IMG/VR virus record: IMGVR_UViG_3300031706_000069
Location: 1-20,060 of that record
From: a virus
Reading direction: 5' to 3' (one strand)
Length of the DNA stretch: 20,060 nt
The notes beneath the pieces are model-generated. The model ran no database searches and was not told the DNA's origin. It was given only the letters and a program-made list of their open reading frames with translations. Made by a program: the position numbers and the translations under genes. The stretch's first letter is position 1. The number at the start of each line of letters is the position of its first letter. Of the stretch, positions 14,219 to 20,059 are shown piece after piece.

Positions 14219-14627
14219 TTAGCCACTCCTTTGGCACAAGTTTATCGGCGTAAAGAAAGCCGTGTTTCTCACACCACATTGCGTATGTAGTGGAGCTAGT
14301 TTTGGAGATAGTTTGGCGGCTGTTCGAGAATACAAATCTAATATCAAGCTCGGGATGTTGAGCCTTGACCAGTAAATGTTTCTGTCTATCCGCAGTGACA
14401 AACCTACCCTTGCTTTCACAAATGATAAGCTTGCTGGAACGTGCTTTAATGTAGAAATCTGGTGTGTATTTTGCGGTTCGGGAGGGGACCATGAACGAGA
14501 TAGAGTTCTTCTCGTATTGATACTGAATGCCGTGCCTATCTAATTCAGCGGCAACCTTCTCCTCGAGACCGGACCGCCACCCGTTTTTTAGGGCAGCGGC
14601 ACGTACTTTAGAAGTCTGCAAGGTCAT
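14211..14627 (-). CDS. Endonuclease I (Holliday junction resolvase), T7 gp3-like
   Basis: The 138-residue protein resolves DNA branches before packaging and helps degrade host DNA. Catalytic residues line up with T7: E22 (SGLEEKV; T7 E20), D57 (YTPDFYI; D55), E71 and K73 (CESKGRF; E65 and K67). The order, spacing and flanking motifs identify the family securely. A GTG at 14633 would add two residues, but the ATG at 14627 is preferred; the ribosome binding site (CAGGTG) is poor, and the start lies 20 bases inside the SSB gene, so translation is likely coupled to SSB. It overlaps the lysozyme gene at its 3' end. Confidence 0.94.
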   Translation of the reverse strand: MTLQTSKVRAAALKNGWRSGLEEKVAAELDRHGIQYQYEKNSISFMVPSRTAKYTPDFYIKARSSKLIICESKGRFVTADRQKHLLVKAQHPELDIRFVFSNSRQTISKTSSTTYAMWCEKHGFLYADKLVPKEWLNE

Positions 14628-15204
14628 CAACACCTGAAGCTACGTCGAAGCTATCAGCAACAAAGCCGTCCTCTTTATCGAACATGGCCAGAGCATCGGC
14701 ATCACCACCGAAACCTGCAGCAAGCTGGATAATCTGAACGCCTGTAGGACGTAGAGATACGCCCACTTTCTTTGATGAAGGCATGGCATAACAGAATGGG
14801 ACACCAGCCACGCGGATCGTCGAGCCTCCGGTGACTTCAGTTTTTGTTGGACCCTTGTTGCTATCGTAAATGGGAACGCTCATATCGCGAGTGCCACCAT
14901 TGCGCAGTTTAATCTTGGCGTTCTGTTTGAACTTGAAAAGGACGAAGCCTGTTACGTCTCCGTTGTCATCCTCCTCAGTTTCATACACAGGGGCTACATC
15001 ATAGCGGCCAACCTTTGGGTCAGTCTTGGCTTGGTCCTTTTGGAAGTCATCGCGCAGACCTTCAAGTTGTTTGATTAGGTCGTAGCTGTCAGCAACGGGT
15101 AAGCGGAGCTTAACTGAATACTCACCATCTACATTAAATTTTGTATCGGGTGTGTTGAGCTTGGGCCAGACTGCTGTGCCTTTGGGTGTTACGAATTTAG
15201 TCAT
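14608..15204 (-). CDS. Single-stranded DNA-binding protein, T7 gp2.5-like
   Basis: The 198-residue protein begins with a beta-rich OB-type region (FVTPKGTAVWPKLNTPDTKF, then GEYSVKLRLP at about 27-36) and has the later segments VLFKFKQNAKIK and GVSLRPTGVQIIQL. The family strand pattern, TPKGxAxxPxLNxPDTKF, is typical of phage gp2.5-like SSBs. The C-terminal tail is acidic (SGVDDLADF) and ends in Phe, as in T7 gp2.5, where the tail binds the polymerase and primase-helicase. It coats single strands and helps strand annealing. Its position directly before endonuclease I and lysozyme is T7 order. The tail is shorter and less acidic than that of T7. Confidence 0.93.
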   Translation of the reverse strand: MTKFVTPKGTAVWPKLNTPDTKFNVDGEYSVKLRLPVADSYDLIKQLEGLRDDFQKDQAKTDPKVGRYDVAPVYETEEDDNGDVTGFVLFKFKQNAKIKLRNGGTRDMSVPIYDSNKGPTKTEVTGGSTIRVAGVPFCYAMPSSKKVGVSLRPTGVQIIQLAAGFGGDADALAMFDKEDGFVADSFDVASGVDDLADF

Positions 15205-15215
15205 GTAGGGTATCC

Positions 15216-15341
15216 TTAAACGTGTTGGTATTTTTGAATGTCGATGCCCGCTTCCAGAAGTCGGGACTGAAGGTCTACTGGCAGCGGTGCGCTGTATTTC
15301 CGGTAGTATTCAGCAAGCATCACGAGGTGTTCTGCTGACAT
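15216..15341 (-). CDS. 41-aa conserved small protein after RNA polymerase
   Basis: A frame from ATG 15341 to TAA 15216 encodes 41 residues: a helix (SAEHLVMLAEYYRKY), a short PLPVDLQSRLLEAGIDI segment and a short tail. GAAAGGAG lies just upstream of the ATG at ideal spacing. The pattern, helix with LAEYYR then PLPVDLxxxLLEAGIDI, recalls small unnamed proteins beside polymerase or SSB genes in other T7-like phages, but I know no function. It is the first gene after phage promoter copy C and is followed after 11 bases by SSB. T7 has several small host-takeover genes in the same interval. Confidence 0.75.
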   Translation of the reverse strand: MSAEHLVMLAEYYRKYSAPLPVDLQSRLLEAGIDIQKYQHV

Positions 15342-15363
15342 TTTGCTCCTTTCGATTTTGCGA

Positions 15364-15384
15364 GAGCTATGGTGCAACCTAATC
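15364..15384 (-). promoter_or_regulatory. Phage RNA polymerase promoter after the polymerase gene (copy C)
   Basis: The site contains TTAGGTTGCACCATAGCTC in the direction of transcription, with the likely start base at 15367. It shares 15 consecutive bases around the core with copy A and has the AGCTC initiation end seen in copy B. It lies in the 55-bp gap after the polymerase stop. In T7 the first class II promoters are also found just after gene 1. It should drive SSB, endonuclease I and lysozyme. Confidence 0.85.
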
Positions 15385-15396
15385 GTTAACGGCTAG

Positions 15397-17889
15397 TTAG
15401 CTAAAGAAGAACTCGGAATGTAGGACCTGTGTAATATCGAGAGTTCCCTTGGCTGGCAGTGGGGGTAGGGTAGTTCCAAGTGAAGCTTCGCATTCATCTT
15501 TAAAAGACTGTAGTGGGTTGTTCTCGTGATACATCCATAAGAATGTTTCGCGGGTACATGCCCCCAGCATCTCGATGTCGGATGCGTGACAGCCGAAGCT
15601 ATCATGTATCATTGCGAAGTGAGTGACACCGTTGTCTGCTGCTAGGTTAACAGTCATACGCAGGTGGCAGCTATCGTTTGCATGGGTGTGGTTAGGAGAT
15701 ACACCATTGCCCTGACGACGACGATCCAGCTTGTTCTTGTTGGCCTCTTGAACCGTTAGGTAAACTAGCTTGTCGCCAAACTTAGTCTTCAATCTACGCT
15801 TGGTCATGTCAGGATAGGACTGCATCACAGGCAGACCGTCTAGAGTGGTCCACATGATAGGTAGGTTCTGCTTTGCAAGTTCTCTAGCGCAGTCTTGCAG
15901 CCAATCCATCGCGGTCTTAGCAGCGATGACAGTCTCGCTGATCGATGACCATACATGTTGAGCGAGATACACGGACGCCTCAAATTCACGCTCATGCAGA
16001 GGTGATACATATCCTGTATCCTCTTCACGCCGCTTCAGATCAGTTTCTGTCAGATACTCTTGGATGAAAGACCGTGCTGAGAACAACGTGGAGGAATAGA
16101 CCCGTGTCATCGTGCAGCGTTTGGCCGTTTTGCGTGTCATCCCGTACTTGAGCCAGCCTGCAGCTAACTCGGAGGTGACATGCTTCCCCAAGACCAGCTC
16201 ATCACTGTTCAGATCGAGCTTCACTTTCTCAATCGTCCTATCAATGACAGTTTGGTAGATGTCTGCAGGCCTATCAGATGGCATGAGGTTGACCTGTTTG
16301 CCACCTACCTCATCAAGCAGGGCTGCGCTAAGATGTTGCAGACCATTACATGCGCCATCTTTTGCAATCGGGATGTATGACACATGGTCATAGCCGTTGT
16401 TGTTGTAGCCAACCCATTCCTCACAGAATGCTAAGAACGACCAAGGATCATCAGCTTCTTTAGCCCACCATAGGTTATCCATCGGTGAGGTGCCTGCCTG
16501 CAGGATACGATCTTGGTTTTCTACTACCCAATCAACACGCTCTTGCATCGACGCTTTGTCATAGCCGTAGGTATTGGCTCCATGAATAGCTAGCTCACAC
16601 GCAGCCTCGTTGGTTCCCAATGGCTTGCCATCGGCAAACTTCAAGAGACCTTTAGCCAAGCTGTTGCCTTGTGGGGTTAGGTAGGAGCTGGCAGGATACA
16701 AACGCCCCCTGAAATCTGCGGTATGAGGGAAGTAGATGGCGTTGTAGACTGAGAACTGCTTGGCCATGACCTGAATGCGGGTCATCATCAAACGCTTTGA
16801 TTGCAGGCGCAGGTTCTCTTCATACACCTTAGTCGAACGCTGCTTCCATAGCTTGAAATCAGCAAGTTGTTTCTCGGTCAGGTCCTCTTTCTTTAGGCCC
16901 TCTGGGATTACTCGAGGTGGCAGCGGCTCATCCTCGGGAGACGTTAGGCCACCTACAGCAACACCATTCTCATCTAGCATCTCGACTACAACCATCACAA
17001 AGGTGTTTATCTGCCAAGGTGTCCGCTGGATGTGATTAATAGCCCTATAAACAGGGGCCATCTGTTCTGGCAGGCCCTTCAGCTCCTCGAGATAGTTTCT
17101 GTTTGAGGTTTTGATGAGCGTCAGCGTCGGTGTGTGGTGTGTGAGATAGCCGCCGCCGCGTGGTCCCGTCCAATCTTCGGGCGGAACTACCATCGGCAGA
17201 TAAACAGGTGATAGCATCTCCGCTACGTCCCTGTTCTTTGCTAGAAACTCATTTACCGCAGCCGTGGCCACAACTAATTTTTCTGTGCGGTTCTTGGCGT
17301 AGCTGCGAGTAATAATATCAGCGAAGCCTGTCTTGGTAGTGAAGATGTGTAGTAATTTCATACCAAGATGTATGCGGGCATCATCACCCCAGTTGGCCCA
17401 TTCTTCACAGTAGCGATTGTAAGCAGCCACAAGGTTCTGACGCTTACGCAGGCGGGTCGTATCAATCTCAGTCAGCAGCTTCTTAAACAACCAAGGATGC
17501 TGCTCTTCAAAAGAGGTGTAGCGCAGTTCATCCTCGAGCTGCTTGCCGATGTTATTGGCTACAGTTTGAAGCTTATTGCTCTTGCCTGTAATCTTATCGA
17601 TGACGACTTTGGCCGTGAAGAATGCAATCACATTCGGGTCAAGCAATCTCATAAATTTTACTGCGGTGCTTTTCTGACCAGCCTTACCGCTCTCAGCTTC
17701 GCGAATCGCTTGGGTGATTCCCTCCGCCACAGGCTCGATGGCCCGCTTCATCAGGGGAGAGCCGTAGTAGGTAGAACTTTCATTCCCTTTTTGCTGGCTC
17801 TCGGAAAGCATGGACTTGAAGCGTTGCTTCGTAAGTGTCCGTGCCTCTTTTTCTAATGCTTCTTGGGTAGCGTACAGATCGATTGTCAT
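15397..17889 (-). CDS. Single-subunit DNA-directed RNA polymerase, T7 gp1-like
   Basis: The 830-residue protein (T7: 883) transcribes the phage genome from its own promoters. D511 (KDGACNGLQHLSA) matches T7 D537; K590 and Y598 (KRCTMTRVYSS) match K631 and Y639 with the same 8-residue spacing; D763 (MIHDSFG) matches D812. DEVGGKQVNL (526-535) and the aromatic C-terminal foot (HSEFFFS, T7 ends FAFA) are also present. The residue after Y598 is Ser where T7 has Gly640. The specificity-loop region before GVSPNHTH (about 702-730) is shorter than in T7 and unlike it, which fits a different promoter. The start at 17889 has AAAGGAAC upstream. A phage promoter about 40 bases upstream suggests positive autoregulation. 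Confidence 0.97.
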   Translation of the reverse strand: MTIDLYATQEALEKEARTLTKQRFKSMLSESQQKGNESSTYYGSPLMKRAIEPVAEGITQAIREAESGKAGQKSTAVKFMRLLDPNVIAFFTAKVVIDKITGKSNKLQTVANNIGKQLEDELRYTSFEEQHPWLFKKLLTEIDTTRLRKRQNLVAAYNRYCEEWANWGDDARIHLGMKLLHIFTTKTGFADIITRSYAKNRTEKLVVATAAVNEFLAKNRDVAEMLSPVYLPMVVPPEDWTGPRGGGYLTHHTPTLTLIKTSNRNYLEELKGLPEQMAPVYRAINHIQRTPWQINTFVMVVVEMLDENGVAVGGLTSPEDEPLPPRVIPEGLKKEDLTEKQLADFKLWKQRSTKVYEENLRLQSKRLMMTRIQVMAKQFSVYNAIYFPHTADFRGRLYPASSYLTPQGNSLAKGLLKFADGKPLGTNEAACELAIHGANTYGYDKASMQERVDWVVENQDRILQAGTSPMDNLWWAKEADDPWSFLAFCEEWVGYNNNGYDHVSYIPIAKDGACNGLQHLSAALLDEVGGKQVNLMPSDRPADIYQTVIDRTIEKVKLDLNSDELVLGKHVTSELAAGWLKYGMTRKTAKRCTMTRVYSSTLFSARSFIQEYLTETDLKRREEDTGYVSPLHEREFEASVYLAQHVWSSISETVIAAKTAMDWLQDCARELAKQNLPIMWTTLDGLPVMQSYPDMTKRRLKTKFGDKLVYLTVQEANKNKLDRRRQGNGVSPNHTHANDSCHLRMTVNLAADNGVTHFAMIHDSFGCHASDIEMLGACTRETFLWMYHENNPLQSFKDECEASLGTTLPPLPAKGTLDITQVLHSEFFFS

Positions 17890-17928
17890 TCTGTGTGTTC
17901 CTTTAGGTATCTGAAGGGGGGCTTGAGA

Positions 17929-17949
17929 AAGCTATGGTGCAACCAAATC
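17929..17949 (-). promoter_or_regulatory. Phage RNA polymerase promoter before its own gene (copy D)
   Basis: The site contains TTTGGTTGCACCATAGCTT in the direction of transcription, with the likely start base at 17932, 43 bases before the polymerase start codon. The core GGTTGCACCATAGCT is shared with copy C; the position corresponding to the A before GG in copies A and C is T. It would let the polymerase raise its own expression once some is made. Confidence 0.8.
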
Positions 17950-17981
17950 CAAGCCCTTGATTTGATTGGATTACTCCAAGA

Positions 17982-18009
17982 TGGTGCATTGGTGCAGATG
18001 CTTGGTGCA
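17982..18009. repeat. Three TGGTGCA direct repeats
   Basis: TGGTGCA occurs at 17982-17988, 17990-17996 and 18003-18009, and two of these copies are followed by GATG. The same 7-mer is part of phage promoter copy D at 17935-17941 and of the inverted repeat at 18210-18227. The spacing between starts is 8 and 13 bases. Clustered short repeats beside an integrase gene could be arm-type integrase sites, operators for a repressor, or remnants of duplicated promoters. Confidence 0.7.
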
Positions 18010-18073
18010 GATGTACTTTTTTTCTTGCCATTAACGGCTAAAAAAAATAAGTGCGAAAGCCAACGTTTACAGG

Positions 18074-18107
18074 CCCTTACAAGGCATAAAAATAAGGCCT
18101 TTAAGGG
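18074..18107. other. Long imperfect hairpin in the control region
   Basis: CCCTTA-c-AAGGC and GCCTT-TAAGGG form an 11-bp stem with a single-base bulge around an 11-base A/T-rich loop. Neither side is followed by a T run, so it is not a standard terminator. It could be an RNA structure in the polymerase leader, an RNase III-type processing site or a recombination site. Confidence 0.5.
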
Positions 18108-18180
18108 GTTTAAACTGTTAAAGTAGGGATTGGGAGCAGTGCAGGTTACTGTTAATTGCTTGAAGATAGGAGCGTAGTCC

Positions 18181-18208
18181 ATTGTAATACCATGATAATT
18201 TATTTCAC
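18181..18208 (-). promoter_or_regulatory. Possible host sigma70 promoter for the RNA polymerase gene
   Basis: In the direction of transcription GTGAAA (18203-18208) and TACAAT (18181-18186) stand 16 bases apart. TACAAT matches five of six consensus -10 bases and GTGAAA four of six -35 bases. A phage of this type needs a host promoter upstream of its polymerase gene. The TGGTGCA inverted repeat begins two bases upstream of the -35 element, a good place for an operator. No experiment or second copy supports it. Confidence 0.4.
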
Positions 18209-18209
18209 A

Positions 18210-18227
18210 TGGTGCAAACCTGCACCA
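18210..18227. promoter_or_regulatory. Perfect 7-bp inverted repeat TGGTGCA-AACC-TGCACCA (candidate operator)
   Basis: Two perfect 7-base arms flank a 4-base spacer. On the minus strand the sequence reads TGGTGCAGGTTTGCACCA, of which GGTTTGCACCAT is the phage promoter word with one extra T. A further GTGCAGGTT lies at 18139-18147. The site adjoins a possible sigma70 promoter, so binding here could control polymerase expression. Confidence 0.6.
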
Positions 18228-18235
18228 CGAATACA

Positions 18236-18267
18236 CCCGAAACGTACCAAGTTGGTGGCGCTTCGGG
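18236..18267. repeat. Nested inverted repeat just after the integrase stop
   Basis: Outer arms CCCGAA and TTCGGG (6 bp) enclose inner arms ACCAA and TTGGT around a single G. The element begins eight bases past the integrase stop codon. There is no T run, so a terminator is doubtful. Its place beside int makes it a candidate core recombination site or a 3' message-stabilising structure. No tRNA 3' end is recognisable here. Confidence 0.45.
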
Positions 18268-18274
18268 ATGTCGT

Positions 18275-19315
18275 TTAGATAACTGTTGCCAAGGTGTCGA
18301 GCGCATCTGCAGCATCATCCATTTTGCTCGGAATGAAGTGTGCATATCGCTGCGTTTGCTCGATAGATTTATGACCGAGCCAATCCATTACCGTGCGGAT
18401 ATCAACACCAGCACCAAGTAGGCGGGTAGCGCAGGTATGCCGCAGGCAGTGGATTACAAACTGCTTGTCATCATCGAGACCGATGGCCTCCCGCATCTCC
18501 CACCAGACTCTGTAAAATTTCTTCTCAAGGATATCACCAAACACTAGGGCATCATGCTCATTTGTTTGACGCTCGAGGCTCTCTAGGACTGCTCTGACGC
18601 GGGCTGTCATTTTTACCGTGCGTGGGGTGTTCGCTTTGGTTTCCCACACCGTGATGCGTCCCGTTTTGAAGTCGAGATCGTTGAAGCGCAGGCGGAAACC
18701 TTCAGACTTTCGGAAGCCAGTATCAATGTAGAATTTGACCATGTTTCCGAACTCTTCGCGACCTGTGCGGTCATACCAGTCGAGCATCTGAGCTTCCTCG
18801 AGGTCCGATACAAACCTGACGCGCCCCTTTGTTAACTTGCGCCCCTGCATACGTATTGGCGGGATACGTTTCCGGCCCCGCTTGTGTGCGTGTAGCTGCA
18901 TCTGTTGCAGTAGGGTGCCTAGATAATTAACAGTGCTAGCAGAATAGTTCCTATCAACGGTTAAAAAATCGAAGAACTCAGATTGCGAGGCGACTGATAT
19001 TTCATCCAAGTTGGCGAGAGGGCCAAAGTAATTTAATAGCATACTGCCGTACCAGTTAAACTTCTTGGTGCTGGCAGTGCTGTGTGGTGACGATGCGACT
19101 TGGTTATCCACATAGTGTTCCCAAGCTGTCACGAGGTTCCAAGGCTTCTTTTGGATAGCTGCGATATCATACAGCCCAAGCTTGAGCTGTGCCATAGTTG
19201 CCTCAGCTTCCTCGAGGCTCTTGCAGGTGGCCGTGCGGCGCTTGCCAGCCACCATAACAGATACGCGGAACTTCCCGCTGCGTTCGGTAATACCCTTGGA
19301 CAATTTACTGGTCAT
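18275..19315 (-). CDS. int: Tyrosine integrase (site-specific recombinase)
   Basis: The 346-residue protein has the full tyrosine recombinase set: R202 (TGFRKSEG), K227 (TKANTPRTV), H289 and R292 (HCLRHTCATRLL), H315 (WLGHKS) and the nucleophile Y324 (QRYAH). An N-terminal AP2-like arm-binding domain (GKFRVSVMVAGKRRTATC, then a helix) covers about residues 14-50, followed by a SAM-like core-binding domain at about 60-150. The start at 19315 is chosen because AGGGAGAT lies ten bases upstream; it overlaps the MarR-like gene by 11 bases. A longer frame to 19390 would overlap that gene much more. It should insert the phage genome into the host chromosome, so the phage is probably temperate or descends from temperate ones. 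Confidence 0.94.
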   Translation of the reverse strand: MTSKLSKGITERSGKFRVSVMVAGKRRTATCKSLEEAEATMAQLKLGLYDIAAIQKKPWNLVTAWEHYVDNQVASSPHSTASTKKFNWYGSMLLNYFGPLANLDEISVASQSEFFDFLTVDRNYSASTVNYLGTLLQQMQLHAHKRGRKRIPPIRMQGRKLTKGRVRFVSDLEEAQMLDWYDRTGREEFGNMVKFYIDTGFRKSEGFRLRFNDLDFKTGRITVWETKANTPRTVKMTARVRAVLESLERQTNEHDALVFGDILEKKFYRVWWEMREAIGLDDDKQFVIHCLRHTCATRLLGAGVDIRTVMDWLGHKSIEQTQRYAHFIPSKMDDAADALDTLATVI

Positions 19316-19643
19316 CTTCCATAATCTCCCTAATTTTATTGGCCAAGGCGTGGCCTTTTGGTGTAAGTTCAACGATCCGCTGGCGTTCATCCTCCATATC
19401 GGTGGTTATTCGGAGCCATTTTAGGCCCTCTTCTCTGAGATATGATCGATCAGCCATTGTGCGCACCAACCTGTTGATGGTGGTCTGCGGCAACCCTAAT
19501 TCCTCGGGCATGTGGCGGGTCTCAATTATCTTATCAGATCGTGCTGCCAGATAGCAGAAAACCGCAATCATATTGGCCGTAATTTTGTAATGTTCATCGG
19601 TGAACACATCCATCACCGCCTGCAGCTTGATCATCGATTTCAT
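19305..19643 (-). CDS. MarR-like winged-helix transcription regulator
   Basis: The 112-residue protein has a MarR-type DNA-binding layout. There is a helix with ANMIAVFCYLAARS (23-36), a helix-turn-helix in MPEELGLPQTTINRLVRTMADRSYL (45-69), then a wing ending in the MarR signature D85-E-R87 through LTPKG (93-97), and a C-terminal helix. The start at 19643 has a near-perfect GGAGGA seven bases upstream; a further in-frame ATG at 19685 has nothing comparable. It overlaps the upstream 92-aa gene by 50 bases and the integrase by 11. Its position before int suggests a role in the lysogeny decision or in autoregulation, with the palindromes at 19917-19966 as possible targets. At 112 residues it is short for a MarR dimer. 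Confidence 0.82.
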   Translation of the reverse strand: MKSMIKLQAVMDVFTDEHYKITANMIAVFCYLAARSDKIIETRHMPEELGLPQTTINRLVRTMADRSYLREEGLKWLRITTDMEDERQRIVELTPKGHALANKIREIMEDDQ

Positions 19644-19872
19644 TGCGAAGTCCTCCAAAACGCCCACTTTTTTTGAATACCTCAAAACTAAAGTGTAGCG
19701 AACCTACGTTAGCGACATAAAGACGGCTTGTCACGCCATTGATTTCCGCCTGATTTTTCCAGATACCTAAGAACCTGAAAGGTTTCTCGAGATAGATGTC
19801 AAACTCGATGAATTTGAAAGGTTGGCTTATCTTGCCATCGTGTCGTGGGGCCTTGGTTTGATCTTTAGTCAT
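19594..19872 (-). CDS. 92-aa early protein of unknown function
   Basis: I do not recognise this 92-residue protein. Its middle is rich in aromatic and beta-forming residues (FKFIEFDIYLEKPFRFLGIW, then SRLYVANVGSLHFSFEVFKK), which suggests a small beta-sheet fold; both ends are polar. There is no membrane segment. The ATG at 19872, with AGAAAGAGAA upstream, is preferred over an in-frame ATG at 19917, because the likely promoter and palindrome lie between the two. It is the first gene after the right-end control region and overlaps the MarR-like gene by 50 bases. First genes of T7-like early regions often code for host-takeover proteins, but nothing specific supports that here. Confidence 0.65.
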   Translation of the reverse strand: MTKDQTKAPRHDGKISQPFKFIEFDIYLEKPFRFLGIWKNQAEINGVTSRLYVANVGSLHFSFEVFKKSGRFGGLRNEIDDQAAGGDGCVHR

Positions 19873-19897
19873 GGATTCTCTTTCTGTAGTGTTCACA

Positions 19898-19927
19898 ATG
19901 TTAGTTTTAAACTGCATACGGTATCAA
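19898..19927 (-). promoter_or_regulatory. Possible host sigma70 promoter for the lysogeny module
   Basis: In the direction of transcription TTGATA (19922-19927) and TAACAT (19898-19903) are 18 bases apart. TTGATA matches five of six -35 bases and TAACAT four of six -10 bases. The -35 element lies inside the 18-bp palindrome at 19917-19934, the standard arrangement for a repressible promoter. A start near 19891 would leave about 20 bases before the ATG at 19872. Confidence 0.45.
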
Positions 19928-19934
19928 TACCGTA
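19917..19934. promoter_or_regulatory. 18-bp palindrome TACGGTAT-CA-ATACCGTA (candidate operator)
   Basis: Two perfect 8-base arms are separated by two bases, the usual size and symmetry of a dimeric repressor site. It overlaps the -35 element of the possible early promoter. The GATAC/GTATC core is shared with the inverted repeat at 19947-19966 and with GATACC at 20034-20039. The MarR-like protein or a repressor encoded outside the window could bind it. Confidence 0.65.
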
Positions 19935-19946
19935 AAAATACTATTC

Positions 19947-19966
19947 TGATACTTTGAGAAGTATCA
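19947..19966. promoter_or_regulatory. Second inverted repeat TGATACTT-TGAG-AAGTATCA (candidate operator)
   Basis: Two perfect 8-base arms flank a 4-base spacer, 12 bases from the first palindrome. The shared GATAC core suggests that the same regulator, or a relative, binds both. Binding at both sites would cover the region upstream of the early promoter. Confidence 0.6.
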
Positions 19967-20012
19967 TAAAGCGATTTTAAACTATCCATGTATTTCTTCC
20001 GTTCACCTGCAG

Positions 20013-20059
20013 GATTGCATGGGAAGGCCTACCGATACCGATAGGCCCGCGATGCAATC
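20013..20059. repeat. Large two-tier inverted repeat at the right edge
   Basis: Outer arms GATTGCAT (20013-20020) and ATGCAATC (20052-20059) enclose inner arms GGCCTA (20026-20031) and TAGGCC (20042-20047). The centre holds CCGATACCGA, carrying the GATACC word again. There is no T run on the minus strand, so it is not a clear terminator for genes in this window. It may be an operator, an attachment site or a structure near the genome end. The window stops one base after it. Confidence 0.5.

Larger units (their letters stand above)
17890..18274 (-). promoter_or_regulatory. Control region between integrase and RNA polymerase genes
   Basis: This 385-bp stretch holds no convincing gene. It carries phage promoter copy D, three TGGTGCA direct repeats, an A/T-run segment (18014-18047), a long hairpin at 18074-18107, a possible sigma70 promoter, a perfect inverted repeat at 18210-18227 and a nested inverted repeat next to the integrase stop. 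Open frames here (for example on the minus strand from 18236) lack ribosome binding sites and run into the polymerase start. It is the natural place for the switch between lysogeny and polymerase expression, and perhaps for attP. Confidence 0.7.

Noticed and set aside
18014-18047. Poly-T and poly-A runs around GCCATTAACGGC as a bidirectional terminator
   Set aside because: The palindrome between the runs leaves no room for a loop and includes a G-T mismatch; the stem would be too weak, so it is noted only as an A/T-rich segment.
17368-18126. Open frames on the plus strand opposite the RNA polymerase and control region
   Set aside because: Antisense to a conserved gene or across repeat-rich DNA, without ribosome binding sites or domain patterns; no plus-strand gene is supported anywhere in the window.
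17982-18227. CRISPR array or replication-origin iterons
   Set aside because: The repeats are only 7 bp, unevenly spaced and partly inverted, with no spacers of constant size and no replication initiator gene nearby; control sites fit better.
17886-18236. 116-codon minus-strand frame across the control region
   Set aside because: It begins with GTG, has no ribosome binding site at its possible starts, reads through promoter copy D and the repeat cluster, and has no recognisable protein pattern.
17890-18274. tRNA gene or tRNA 3' fragment as attP
   Set aside because: No TTCGANTCC-like T-arm or CCA-ended acceptor stem is visible on either strand.
19316-19390. Longer integrase start (25 extra residues)
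   Set aside because: It would lie entirely inside the MarR-like gene and has no ribosome binding site, while ATG 19315 has AGGGAGAT at suitable spacing.
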